Below, in pieces: positions 1 to 10,100 of a stretch of DNA of 27,449 bases (position 1 is its first letter; each line of letters opens with the position of its first letter). Both the position numbers and the translations under genes were made by a program. Under the pieces are notes generated by a model, which did no database searches, was not told where the DNA came from, and saw nothing but the letters and a program-made list of their open reading frames with translations. The stretch lies in NCBI GenBank assembly GCA_002712305.1, contig PATE01000041.1, positions 7,034 through 34,482 on the forward strand, read 5' to 3'. Source of the DNA: Gemmatimonadota bacterium (GTDB lineage Bacteria > Latescibacterota > UBA2968 > UBA8231).

Positions 1-369
1 AGTGAATCTGTGCGCCCAGACTTCTTCTCCCTCTCCCCGAAGCTGGCTCACGCGCGCCCCGATGAAGAGTCCGCCCAGCGGCTGCACGATCGCAACAACG
101 ACTACGCCCCACTGCACCAGTTCGTGGCCGCGTCGAGTGATTTGCAGGTCAAGTTCGTTGTACAGGGCGAACAGGACCTGTTACAAATCGAACAGCTCAT
201 CGAGCAATACCAACTGCCCCGTGAGGAAATCTACCTCATGCCGGAGGGCATCGACGACGAGACGCTGCACGAGCGGGGACTGATTGTGGCCGAGATCTGC
301 CGTCGCGAAGGGTTCAGTTTCACGGGTCGCATGCACATCGAATTGTGGGGACATCGGCGTGGAACGTGA
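1..369 (+). CDS. queE: 7-carboxy-7-deazaguanine synthase QueE, 3' part
   Basis: This is the C-terminal part of QueE, the radical-SAM enzyme that contracts 6-carboxytetrahydropterin to 7-carboxy-7-deazaguanine in queuosine and archaeosine biosynthesis. The frame is open from base 1, so the radical-SAM Cys motif and N-terminus lie outside the window. Family features visible are the FFSLSPKLA stretch (about residues 8-16 of the fragment), KFVVQGEQDL in the middle, EIYLMPEGIDDETL, and the terminal MHIELWGHRRGT, which closely follows the usual QueE ending (LHIELWGNRRGT). The stop codon overlaps the start of the downstream ABC ATPase by 11 bases, so the two are probably co-translated. Identification rests on the conserved tail; the missing N-terminus prevents checking the cluster ligands. 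Confidence 0.9.
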   Translation, partial: SESVRPDFFSLSPKLAHARPDEESAQRLHDRNNDYAPLHQFVAASSDLQVKFVVQGEQDLLQIEQLIEQYQLPREEIYLMPEGIDDETLHERGLIVAEICRREGFSFTGRMHIELWGHRRGT

Positions 370-1126
370 CCTTGCCGCGACCATTGAAGCTCGCGGTGTA
401 GGGTTGACCTTCGACGCAGGCCTGGAAGCGCTGCAAGAGATCGATCTGTCCATCGACGCGGGTTCCTTCGTCTCTATCGTCGGGCCCTCAGGCTGCGGCA
501 AGTCCACATTCCTCCGACTTGTGTCCGGCCTGTCCCACGTGAGCACCGGCGAACTGACGATCAACCAATTGCCTCCCATCGAAGCTCGTCAGCAGCAGCG
601 ACAGTTGTCTTTCGTCCTGCAGGACGCGACGCTGCTGGGATGGCGGCGCGTGTGGAACAACGTTGCTCTTCCCCTCGAATTGCGTGGCGTGGCAGAGGCA
701 GACATCAAGACACGCGTGGAGGAGAGTCTCCAACGGGTCGGACTGAACCAGATGGCAAATCTGTTTCCCCATCAGTTGTCGGGAGGCATGCGCATGCGCG
801 TCTCCATTGCGCGGGCGCTGATTACAGATCCAGGACTGTTGTTGATGGATGAGCCCTTCGGTGCCCTCGACGAGATCGGGCGCCATCGGCTTAATGATGA
901 GTTACTAGGTCTTTGGTGCGATCGCCGATGGACGTGCCTGTTCGTCACCCACTCGGTCCAGGAAGCGGCCTTTCTCAGCCAGCGTGTAGTGGTGATGAGC
1001 GCACAGCCGGGTCGAATACGCGCGGTACACGAGGTCGACTTCCCTTATCCGAGACCCCGTTCGCTGCGCACGGATCCTGAATTCGGACGCCTTGTCGCCC
1101 GCATCTCCGAAGACCTGGAAGGTTGA
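359..1126 (+). CDS. ABC transporter ATP-binding protein, nitrate/sulfonate/pyrimidine-precursor type
   Basis: This is the ATPase subunit of an importer of the SsuB/NrtD/ThiZ group (255 aa). All nucleotide-binding motifs are present: Walker A GPSGCGKST at residues 42-50, Q-loop Gln88, signature LSGGM at 140-144, Walker B LLLMDEP at 160-166, D-loop ALD just after, and the switch His198 in VTHS. I chose the GTG at 359, because GGGGA at 347-351 is well spaced and the family N-terminus begins shortly afterwards; an upstream start at 284 would add 25 residues with no family resemblance. The gene overlaps queE by 11 bases and is followed after one base by the permease, so this is one operon. The substrate cannot be read from the ATPase. 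Confidence 0.9.
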   Translation: MERDLAATIEARGVGLTFDAGLEALQEIDLSIDAGSFVSIVGPSGCGKSTFLRLVSGLSHVSTGELTINQLPPIEARQQQRQLSFVLQDATLLGWRRVWNNVALPLELRGVAEADIKTRVEESLQRVGLNQMANLFPHQLSGGMRMRVSIARALITDPGLLLMDEPFGALDEIGRHRLNDELLGLWCDRRWTCLFVTHSVQEAAFLSQRVVVMSAQPGRIRAVHEVDFPYPRPRSLRTDPEFGRLVARISEDLEG

Positions 1127-1127
1127 G

Positions 1128-1934
1128 ATGAACCAGAAGAATCACGGAAGGGGCGCGGAGGACCTTCGTCATTGGTGTGGGCTGACTCTGCCACCTCTGT
1201 TGACGCTGGGGATTGTGGTCGCCGGTTGGCAGATGCTGGTGGACCTGCTCGGACTCCAGCCCTACATCCTGCCAGGTCCAGCGCACGTGAGCGAAGCGAT
1301 CGCGACCAATCTCGACAGCCTTATACGTGCAGTCAGCCTCACAGCGCAAGCGGCCATCGCCGGTTTTCTGCTCAGTTTCGTGGCGGGCTTCTTCATCGCC
1401 GTTCTGTTTTCGCAATCAGCGTGGGTGGAACGCAGTCTGTATCCCTATGCGATTTTTCTACAGACGGTGCCCATCGTCGCCGTAGCACCCCTGATCGTGA
1501 TGTGGATTGGCCACGGCCTCGGCGGGATCATCGCCGTCTCCTTCATCATCTCTCTGTTTCCCATCATCGCCAACACAACGGCTGGTTTGACCAGCATCTC
1601 CCCCCCCTTGGACGACCTGTTTGCCTTGCACGATGCCAGTCGCTGGCAGCGACTCTGGAAACTTCAGGTTCCCCACGCAGTACCTGACATGCTCACCGGT
1701 GCTCGCATCTCATGCGGTCTATCTGTCATCGGAGCGATCGTGGGCGAGTTTTTCACCGGATACGGCACGACCGACTTCGGGCTTGGATATCTGATCATCC
1801 AGACAAATGCGATGACAAAGACACCCTATCTGTTCGCCTGTGTCCTTTTCTCAACAGGGCTTGGCTTGCTGTTTTTTGGTGTGGTCAGCACGTTGAACCG
1901 CCTCATCCTCCGTCGTTGGGCCGCTGCTCGCTGA
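1128..1934 (+). CDS. ABC transporter permease, SsuC/ThiX-like
   Basis: This is an integral membrane subunit of 268 aa with about six hydrophobic segments, the size and pattern of binding-protein-dependent permeases of the BPD_transp_1 family. The ILPGP motif after the first membrane segment is typical of the SsuC/TauC/ThiX group. The cytoplasmic coupling loop lies around DDLFALHDASRWQRLWKL, with the family's R-L/P-x-P-A-type continuation (VPHAVPDMLTGAR). The start ATG follows GGAAGG at 1117-1122 and lies one base after the ATPase stop codon. It should form the channel of the importer whose ATPase and lipoprotein flank it. It could import pyrimidine precursors, sulfonates or another small organic molecule; the sequence does not decide. 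Confidence 0.88.
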   Translation: MNQKNHGRGAEDLRHWCGLTLPPLLTLGIVVAGWQMLVDLLGLQPYILPGPAHVSEAIATNLDSLIRAVSLTAQAAIAGFLLSFVAGFFIAVLFSQSAWVERSLYPYAIFLQTVPIVAVAPLIVMWIGHGLGGIIAVSFIISLFPIIANTTAGLTSISPPLDDLFALHDASRWQRLWKLQVPHAVPDMLTGARISCGLSVIGAIVGEFFTGYGTTDFGLGYLIIQTNAMTKTPYLFACVLFSTGLGLLFFGVVSTLNRLILRRWAAAR

Positions 1935-2001
1935 CACTTGCCAGACCCTTCACCGACGCTGAGTTTGGCCCTTTCAGGCCCAGACCTGCCAGGAGAGTTC
2001 C

Positions 2002-3012
<1,011 letters not shown>

Positions 3013-3040
3013 GCCTCAGCGCACCCAAGGGGATTTCGGC

Positions 3041-3071
3041 TTGACACATTCTGGCCCTGCCTCCTTATATT
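3041..3071 (+). promoter_or_regulatory. Putative sigma-70-type promoter of the mamK-like gene
   Basis: A perfect -35 box TTGACA (3041-3046) is followed after 19 bases by TATATT (3066-3071, five of six matches to TATAAT). The spacer is longer than the ideal 17. The predicted transcript would have a leader of about 130 bases, which contains a pyrimidine-rich tract at roughly 3108-3127. No other strong promoter is visible in the 196-base gap 3013-3208. Confidence 0.45.
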
Positions 3072-3208
3072 TGACTGCAAAATAGAGCTTTAGGTCGAAT
3101 CGTCGGTGTCTTCCTCCCCCTCCCCCCGGCTGCGACCCTCTTCCAACAATTGGAGCTTCGCCACGATGGCGCGACTCCATCCCCATCGACAGAACGGAGT
3201 ATTGATCT

Positions 3209-4285
3209 ATGGCTGCTGAAGGTCCGGGGGCAAGCGCCTCCCAGGACGGCGACATTCTCTACGTCGGCTTAGATCTCGGCACGTCACAAAGCTCGATCGA
3301 GACGAGCACCGACATCCGCCGCACCGTGACCAGCGTCGTCGGTTGGCCAAAGGATCTCATCTCCTACAAGTTCCTGCAGAAGCAGGTTGTGATCGGCGAT
3401 GAGTGTCTTGAGAATCGTATGGCCGTCGACATGATCTGGCCCATGGAACACGGCGTGTTCCGCGCACGCCCCGAGGATAAGCCCAAAGGGGAAGATGATC
3501 GAGAGGCCGAGGCGATCCAGCACCTCGTCTCGTACGTCATCGAACTGGCCGAGGCGAATCCGAACAGTGACATCCGTGCCGTCATCGGTTGTCCTGCTCG
3601 AGCTTCGGCTGAGGATCGAGAAGCCCTGGTCGAGTCAGTAAGCGGCCTGGTCACGCACGCGATGGTGGCGTCGGAGCCATTCCTGGTCGCCTATGGCCTG
3701 GATCTGTTCAACAATGCCCTCATCATCGACATCGGTGCAGGCACACTTGATCTGTGCCGCATGCACGGAACCATTCCCGGTGAAGACGATCAGCGAACGC
3801 AGATCAAGGCCGGGAATTACGTCGATTCCCGTTTCCACATGCTGCTGCAGGAAAAGGTCCAGGACTCCCCCATCACACTCGAGATGGCCCGGAAGATCAA
3901 AGAGAAATACGCCTTTGTCTCTTCCAACAAAGAAATCATCGCCGCCGACTTCCAGGTGGATGGAAAACCCAAGACCTACGATGTGACCGACGAGTTGCGT
4001 GAAGCGTGTGAGAGTCTGTTGCCCGACATGATCACCAGCGTAAAAGAACTGATCGTCAGCTTTGATTCCGAGTTCCAGAATGAACTGCGTCAGAACATCG
4101 TTCTGGCCGGCGGTGGCAGTCAGATCCGCGGCCTGGCAGAAGAGTTTCGCTCGAACCTGACCGAGTTTGGTCCGTGTCGAGTCAGCGCCGTGGAAGATCC
4201 AGTCTATGCCGGGGCCCATGGCGCACTTCGCTTGGCCACCGACATGCCTGAGTCTGAATGGCGGCGCCACGCAATCCAGAAATGA
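3209..4285 (+). CDS. MamK-like bacterial actin
   Basis: This is a 358-aa actin/MreB-superfamily ATPase that resembles MamK, the filament that aligns magnetosomes in magnetotactic bacteria, more than MreB or ParM. Visible motifs are phosphate-1 GLDLGTSQSS (20-29), the MamK-like VVGWPKD (43-49), AVIGCPARASAEDREAL (124-140), SEPFLVAYGLDLFNNALI (155-172), phosphate-2 IDIGAGTLDL (173-182), KAGNYVDSRF (200-209), and the adenosine-site LAGGGSQIRGLAEE (299-312). Glu156 and Asp174 are 18 residues apart, the same spacing as the MamK catalytic pair I recall as E143/D161. There is no membrane segment, so it should be cytoplasmic. The start follows GGAG with good spacing. No other magnetosome gene is in the window, so a magnetosome role is not supported here. 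Likely partner: the coiled-coil gene downstream. Confidence 0.85.
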   Translation: MAAEGPGASASQDGDILYVGLDLGTSQSSIETSTDIRRTVTSVVGWPKDLISYKFLQKQVVIGDECLENRMAVDMIWPMEHGVFRARPEDKPKGEDDREAEAIQHLVSYVIELAEANPNSDIRAVIGCPARASAEDREALVESVSGLVTHAMVASEPFLVAYGLDLFNNALIIDIGAGTLDLCRMHGTIPGEDDQRTQIKAGNYVDSRFHMLLQEKVQDSPITLEMARKIKEKYAFVSSNKEIIAADFQVDGKPKTYDVTDELREACESLLPDMITSVKELIVSFDSEFQNELRQNIVLAGGGSQIRGLAEEFRSNLTEFGPCRVSAVEDPVYAGAHGALRLATDMPESEWRRHAIQK

Positions 4286-4365
4286 TGGCGTCCCCACGCC
4301 TGTCTTTCTTCCCCGATGATGCTCCCTTCGTCCTCCACCCCTTCGTGGCAGGATCCTGAGGAACT

Positions 4366-4902
4366 ATGGGTATTTTTGCATTCCTGACATCATCACGTCT
4401 CAAAGCAGAACTCACCCGCCAGCGGGATGAGATCGCGCGTATGCACCAGATGCTGGATATGGAAGTCAGTCAGCGGCAGGAAGCCGAACGGCAGACGGAA
4501 GAACAGACGCTTCAGATGCAGGAGATGGAGTCGAAGTCCTCTTCCCTGGCCGAAGAGCTACAACAGAAAGAAACGGCGCTGGAAGAGGAGCGGCAACGGC
4601 TGCAGAAGAAGCTGGAGGAGGAAGGACGACAACTCCAGGAGGAAGCGGAACGCAAGATCCGCGACACGGAGGTTCGCATCACGACGTTGCGTCAGGAACT
4701 GGTCGAAAAACAGCGTCAGCGAGCCGAGGTGACGGACCAGAACTCCAAACTGGCAGAGAAGTCAGCCCAATTGGAGCAGAGGTTGAGCGAGATGGCGACG
4801 GCTGTGGAGCAGGGCGAAGAACGCGTGCAGGCGTTGGAGGATGAAAAACAGGAATTGCAGAAGGACCTTGATAAGATCATGGGGAATCTGACGCGCTGGT
4901 AG
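4366..4902 (+). CDS. Coiled-coil protein, partner candidate of the MamK-like actin
   Basis: I do not recognise a named family. The 178-aa product is almost entirely a predicted coiled coil from about residue 12 to 173: long runs rich in Glu, Gln, Lys and Arg with regularly spaced Leu/Met/Ile (for example ELQQKETALEEERQRLQKKL), and no Pro or Cys. A short hydrophobic N-terminus (MGIFAFL) might act as an amphipathic or membrane-associated anchor. The start follows GAGGA at 4358-4362. It lies 80 bases after the actin gene, and a strong terminator follows, so the two form a closed transcription unit. Coiled-coil partners that tether or regulate filaments are common next to bacterial actins; that this protein does so is inference. 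Confidence 0.8.
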   Translation: MGIFAFLTSSRLKAELTRQRDEIARMHQMLDMEVSQRQEAERQTEEQTLQMQEMESKSSSLAEELQQKETALEEERQRLQKKLEEEGRQLQEEAERKIRDTEVRITTLRQELVEKQRQRAEVTDQNSKLAEKSAQLEQRLSEMATAVEQGEERVQALEDEKQELQKDLDKIMGNLTRW

Positions 4903-4958
4903 CTCAACCAACCGTCATTCCGACGCAGACGGATCGATTCATAGGTCTGCTTGCGCCC

Positions 4959-5001
4959 ACGGCCCCGACGTGACACACTGTGTGCCGCGGGGGCCGTTTT
5001 T
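4959..5001 (+). terminator. Rho-independent terminator after the actin/coiled-coil unit
   Basis: ACGGCCCC (4959-4966) pairs perfectly with GGGGCCGT (4990-4997), and the descending arm runs into a TTTTT tract (4997-5001). The loop itself contains a small CACA/TGTG inverted repeat that could extend the hairpin. It closes the transcription unit that begins at 3041. Confidence 0.8.
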
Positions 5002-5048
5002 CTTATGTAGTCGATCCCACAACGAATGACCCAAGACGACTCTGCCTC

Positions 5049-6209
5049 ATGACGATGACCCATCCCGAGCCCTACGGCGTATTGCTGATCAGCTTCAGCC
5101 GGCACAGCCATCAGCGAAACTTCGTCTCTCTCTATGCCGGTCATCCTCGAACACACATCGTCGCCATCGCCGACGACGATGCGACGATCGACGATGACCT
5201 GCGCCAACTGAATCGACTGTGGGCACAGCGGCTAGACGTTCCCTATGTGCCTTCTGTGAAGGATGCTCTGGCACGAGATGATGTAGACATCGTCAGTATC
5301 GGCCATGACATCGAGCGACGCAGCGATCTGGCCCAACAAGCCGCATGTGCAGGAAAACACCTGTGGATCGACAAGTTTCTCGGAGCGACGATCGATGAAT
5401 GCGATGCCGTCGTAGAGGCCGTCGACGATGCCGGTATCACGGCGATCGTACCCAGTTACGCCTATGGCAGTCTGCTGCGCCAGGTTCGACCGATTCTGGA
5501 ATCCGGTGCCCTTGGCGAACTTCTGGGGTGTCACGTTGATCTGCACTTCGCTAAAGGCAAGCCGCGTCCCGTGGGCGATCGACTCCCCTTTCTGCACGCT
5601 GATGAGGGAAAGTGGAAATATCCCGAACTGAAGCGCGAACTGTTGACCGTCGGCTCTTACAGTGTCGGCCTGCTGCAGTCCTGCCTGGGATCGGCAGCTC
5701 AGGTCCATGGCACAGGAGGCGGTTTCTTCTTCCCGGAACATGCCGATCGAGGCGCCGACGACTTCGCCTGCATCACCCTTGTGGACGAGGCGGGACACCT
5801 CGGGACTCTAAGCGCCGGCCGCGTTGGGCTAGGGTCAAACCCTGCGGGGGGGCCTTGTCGGGCTTGGCTGGTCGGCTCGGAAGCCACGGCGATGGTCGAT
5901 GCCAAGCGTCCAGCCATCGAGTCCTATCTCATCGAGGACGTGCGTGCCCTCGCCCAACCACCTTCCTCAAATGACTGGATGGGATGGGCAACGGGTACGG
6001 CAGCGCTCCACCCCCCGGTCGACGACGATCCCGCGGGCCTTGCCACTGCTCTTGACGATTTGGTGCAATCTCTCGACCTGCAGACGCCACTGCAATATCA
6101 GGTTGCCGAGGCCAGAGACAATATGGAGATCCTGCTGGCCGGATATCAGTCTATTGCCACAGGACAAGAGATTGCCCTGCCTCTTGCCCGTCGAAAGAAG
6201 ACACGATGA
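5049..6209 (+). CDS. Gfo/Idh/MocA-family oxidoreductase with atypical nucleotide-binding loop
   Basis: This 386-aa protein has the fold of Gfo/Idh/MocA NAD(P)-dependent sugar oxidoreductases. The N-terminal Rossmann half reads VLLISFSRHSHQRNFV, then IVAIADDDATI, then DIVSIGHDIERRSDLAQQA and KHLWIDKFLGATIDEC; the last corresponds to the canonical EKP segment, with DKF keeping the lysine. The usual GxGxxG loop is missing, so cofactor binding may be altered. The C-terminal half has the expected beta-sheet region, with GELLGCHVDLHFAKGKPR near the start. ATG 5049 was chosen, with ATG 5055 possible; neither has a clear ribosome binding site. Its last bases overlap the next gene in an ATGA junction. 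Substrate unknown; a role in sugar-acid or polyol metabolism is inferred from the family. Confidence 0.75.
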   Translation: MTMTHPEPYGVLLISFSRHSHQRNFVSLYAGHPRTHIVAIADDDATIDDDLRQLNRLWAQRLDVPYVPSVKDALARDDVDIVSIGHDIERRSDLAQQAACAGKHLWIDKFLGATIDECDAVVEAVDDAGITAIVPSYAYGSLLRQVRPILESGALGELLGCHVDLHFAKGKPRPVGDRLPFLHADEGKWKYPELKRELLTVGSYSVGLLQSCLGSAAQVHGTGGGFFFPEHADRGADDFACITLVDEAGHLGTLSAGRVGLGSNPAGGPCRAWLVGSEATAMVDAKRPAIESYLIEDVRALAQPPSSNDWMGWATGTAALHPPVDDDPAGLATALDDLVQSLDLQTPLQYQVAEARDNMEILLAGYQSIATGQEIALPLARRKKTR

Positions 6210-7096
6210 CCACGATGGTGGTGGTCGCCTCGGCAGCTCAGGCAAAACACGTGCGTCATTTGCAGCGTGTTGCAGGCAACCTCACCGTGGTGTGGTGTTC
6301 GAAGCGAGGCAAGGTCGATGTTGATCACGCGGCCAGCATCGGTGACGCAATCACACCCGGTGTTGGACAGGCTCTATTCCTAGCACCCACTTCGACGCTG
6401 TCCGCAGATGTGGCCCGCTGCCGCCAGTCAGGTATCGATGTGCGAGTGGCAGGCCCCATCCCTGGCGACAGGGACATGGGTCTCAACGAGGCGGCAGCGC
6501 AACCGCTGTGGGGTGAGCCGTGGCGACATGACGGCCAATGGTGTCGGTTGCTTACAGCGAGAAGGCGTAGAGCCTTCGGTGTTGGCGTCTTCTATCGCCG
6601 CGTCAGTGGTGGCGGTTCCGGTGGTGCCCTGTCCACCTGGTGGGCCCTATGGCATGGGATGACAGAAAGCGCCCTGACCCTGGGTCAACCCTTTGAGCAG
6701 ATCAGACTGAATGTGACACGAGTGGCCCCACGTCGGGGCTGGCATGCGACACTTCACATTCGATCCACAACCGGCAGCAGTGCTCTGGTCGGCGTCACAC
6801 CTCAACCGGACGCAGACCTCGTCGATCGAATGCTTGTCGGTACGGGGGGGTCATTGACAACGCAGGCCACCGATACGGGTTCGGTCCTGATCCGACGCGA
6901 CGCGACGATCCAACCAATCGATAGCGACGCCCACCCCCTGTCTGCATGGATCGATTCTGTGTGCCAGACCGGCCATGCGATGGATCCGCCTGTCCCGCCG
7001 GCAGAAGGGTTCGAAACACGTGCTCTCGGCCCCGACGACCTGCTCACCGCTCTGAGACGAGCGGGTCGTGACGGCAAGACGATAGATCTTCTATAG
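6206..7096 (+). CDS. Degenerate Gfo/Idh-like protein, probably non-catalytic
   Basis: This 296-aa protein is not clearly assignable, but its layout follows a shortened Gfo/Idh fold: a Rossmann-like start (MTTMVVVASAAQAKHVRHLQ), a segment QALFLAPTSTLSADVARC resembling the strand-helix before the catalytic loop, and GIDVRVAGPIPGDRD where active relatives have a VEKP-type motif. The catalytic lysine position therefore reads AGP. The later part GGALSTWWALWHGMTESALTLGQPFEQI resembles the GGG..D.G.H..D helix of the family without its His/Asp pair. It starts within the ATGA that ends the upstream oxidoreductase, so the two are translationally coupled and could form a complex. The family assignment is my inference from pattern, not a database match. 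Confidence 0.6.
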   Translation: MTTMVVVASAAQAKHVRHLQRVAGNLTVVWCSKRGKVDVDHAASIGDAITPGVGQALFLAPTSTLSADVARCRQSGIDVRVAGPIPGDRDMGLNEAAAQPLWGEPWRHDGQWCRLLTARRRRAFGVGVFYRRVSGGGSGGALSTWWALWHGMTESALTLGQPFEQIRLNVTRVAPRRGWHATLHIRSTTGSSALVGVTPQPDADLVDRMLVGTGGSLTTQATDTGSVLIRRDATIQPIDSDAHPLSAWIDSVCQTGHAMDPPVPPAEGFETRALGPDDLLTALRRAGRDGKTIDLL

Positions 7097-7103
7097 ACGG
7101 CGG

Positions 7104-7115
7104 CGCGCTAGCGCG
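7104..7115. repeat. 12-bp perfect palindrome between convergent genes
   Basis: CGCGCTAGCGCG is self-complementary and is followed at 7113-7120 by an overlapping GCGATCGC palindrome. It lies in the 57-base gap between two convergent genes. It could contribute to bidirectional termination, but no T-tract follows on either strand. The function is uncertain. Confidence 0.35.
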
Positions 7116-7153
7116 ATCGCTGTCAGGTCGTATCCCCTGCCAACCCGCCTCAC

Positions 7154-10100
7154 TCATCGAGCTGTGCTTCCGCCCGCTGTGCGTTCTACCTCCAGCGACC
7201 GCATCTGAACCGCGACCTGCTGGCGAACCTTGTTGGCGGCCTCGACCTTCACCTGCTCAAACCCGCGGATCTCCTCAGCCGCAGAGGCTAGCTCGACACA
7301 CGCGTCCAGATTCGTCGGATCAAGCACCGAAACGAGTCGACGGACCACGTCGAGATACCAGTCGACCAACTCTCTCTCGACTCGCCGGCACGCCATACGA
7401 CCGAAGGGGTCCAAGCGTCGGCCCCTGAGCCATCGCATCCGATACAACAGCGCCATTGGCCATCGGACCCACGCGCCGACGCGCATCTTGCCGATACCGA
7501 GCCAGCGCAACACGGGTGGGTGCAGAAAGCGTTCGATCCTGATCTTGCCGTCGAACTGATTCTTCATCTTCTGTTGCGCATCACCCCAGACCAGCAGGCG
7601 CGCGATCTCGTACTCGTCTTTGTAAGTCATCAACCGATGGAGCGACCGCCCCACGACGGCGGTCAGACCCTGGTGCTGATGATCGCTCTCGGCGGCTCTG
7701 ACCATCTTGAGAGTGTCCACGTATTTGCGCGCCCAGGAGACATCCTGGTAGCTCACGAGATGACGAATGCAGCGGCTCACGAGCTGTGCATCCTGCTCAT
7801 CGATGTTCAGGTCGGCTAGGGCCCTATCGTGAAGTTCCCGGGCTTCCCCCTGCTCCAGTGCCTGACGTTGTGCCTCTATCACATCGCCCGGCGTCGAGGT
7901 CAGTGGGCCGAGGGCCTCCTCCAACCGTTCTGGATCGGCCACGGCTAAGCGACCCCATCGGAAGGCCTGGATGTTGGCCTCGGTCTGTTTGCCATTCAGT
8001 TCGAGTCCAGCTTCGATCGCCTCGGCACTGATCGGCAATCCTCCGGACTGAAAGGTGGCCCCCAGCAGAATGACATTCGCAAACAGCGTATCACCAAACA
8101 GGCGTTCCGCCATCCAGTAGGTGTCTAGAAAGACGCCCTCTTCGCTTCGCGTACAGGCGTCGATGATGTCACGCAGTGCATCAGGTTCGGGAAAGGAAGC
8201 CTCAGGATGTCGGTTCTGCTCCGCCGTCGGAATCCGCGTGGTGCTGACGACGGCGACACTGCGTTCGACATCGGCATAACGAAGATTGCCCGGTTCGGCA
8301 GCACGGAACAGATCAAAACCCAGATACAGGTCGGCCGCGCCAGGTACCAGACGGTGGAAGACCGGCTGATGGGTCCGGCTGAACTGGATGGGTGCCTCCA
8401 CGGGCCCGCCCTTCTGCGCCAGTCCCGTGTTATTGGCCAGATACACGTGCAGACCGTCGAGCATCGCCGCATAGGCCAGTACATGGGAGATCGTCACAAC
8501 ACCCGTACCACCACGGCCCACAGAATACAGTGTGTAGATCTCGCGCTCCTGGAACCACGATCGGGAGCGGGGTGATGGAAGCGCTTCGTCGAGCAGCTCA
8601 GCAGGCAAATGCCGGCGAAGCGTCGTGCCTTTCGCAGGCACCACACGGGCGAATGACGGACACTCGCCGTCGACGCAGAGGCCATCCTGGTCGCAGGAGG
8701 ATTGGCGAATCTGCGTCTTGTCACCAAAGGGTGTCGGAACTCGATACAGGGCCGCACAGCCCTCGGATTGGCGGTAACAATCGCCACATCCCTCGCAGAT
8801 CTCCTCGTCGATGAACACGTGTTGGGAGGGTGTGATCCCATGCCGACGATTCCGTCGCCCCTTCTCGGTGGCGCATTCCTTGTCGAGGATGAGGGCCGTG
8901 GTCCCCGAAAGCTGCTTGAAGTCCGAAAGGGCCTGAGGGTGTTCGTCCAACGAGTAGTTGTGAACGTTTGAGGCACGTCCACGGTAGGGCGTCTCCCCCA
9001 CGACACCGACCCGTCCCACGCCCAGGGACAACAGTTCTTCCACGACCTCCGAGACACTCCGCTGCCCTCCGGGCTGCTGCCCTCCGGTCAGGGCCACCGC
9101 GCCATTGTAGAGGAGCAGGAAGGTGATGTTTACGCCTCCCTGTACGCAGCTCTGGATCGCCCCCCGTCCACTGTGGAAGTAGCTGCCATCCCCCAAATAC
9201 TGATAGATGTGGCGGTTGCCGTTGAATGGAGCCGTGCCCGAGTAGATCGAGCCCCCCGCTCCCATGGTGGGGATGTATCGAACGCCGTGATCGTAGGCAC
9301 CGATCGCTCGGATCGAACTACAGCCGATGGCGCCCCCGGGTTTCTCACCCTGCAGGTCGCGGAAGGTGTTGTAGGGACATCCTCCACACGACATGGGCGT
9401 TACACGCGGAACGGGTCCAAAACTTCTGTCTTCGATCTGGTCCAATCGCGCTAGCGCCGCCGAGGCATTCACCCCTGTCCTAAGCCGGGTCGCCAGACGC
9501 TGGGCCAGGATCTCCGGATCCACCTCGCCATAGGACGGGATCAGCGGAGCCCCCGATTCGTCCCGTTCGCCGTAGACGGCGCGTACACCGTCCACGCCGA
9601 GCAGCGCCGCCTTGACACCCTCTTCGATGAAGGGTCCCGGTTCCTCCACGACGTATATCGTCTCCAGCCCGTGATCCGTCGCGAAAGATCGGATCGCCTG
9701 TCGATCCAAGGGCCAACTGACGCGCAACTGCAACGTCGGCACACGGACGTCCAGCAGGGCCAGGGCCTGCTCCACATCGGTGAAGCTCTTCCCGCTGGTG
9801 ATGATTCCTGTCGGACCGCCCGTGTCCGACCAGTGCACGCGATTCAGATTGTTCCCCCGCACATACGCTTCCACCAGGGGCACCTTCGTCTCGACCAATT
9901 CCTGCTGCATCGGTAGTGCGCCCAGGGCCATGACGATCGGGTGAAAACGCTTGTTGTAGGGTTCAGGGAGCCGCGGCTGGACCTTCGTCGTCGTCAGGTC
10001 CAGGGTGCTGCCACCGTCGCAGACGGGCGTGACCAGTTTCATGGCCGTCACCACGCCGAGCCAGCGACTCAGGTGAATGGCATGCAACCCCAACTCGATG

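Noticed and set aside
3108-3127. Pyrimidine-rich tract before the MamK-like gene as a regulatory element
   Set aside because: It is a plain C/T run with no inverted partner or repeat; nothing supports a specific function.
3209-4902. A full magnetosome gene cluster
   Set aside because: Apart from the MamK-like actin, none of MamA, B, E, I, M, O, P, Q or the Mad proteins is recognisable in the window.
4959-5001. Reading the hairpin as a riboswitch for the downstream oxidoreductase
   Set aside because: A simple GC stem running directly into a T-tract just after the coiled-coil gene is explained by intrinsic termination.
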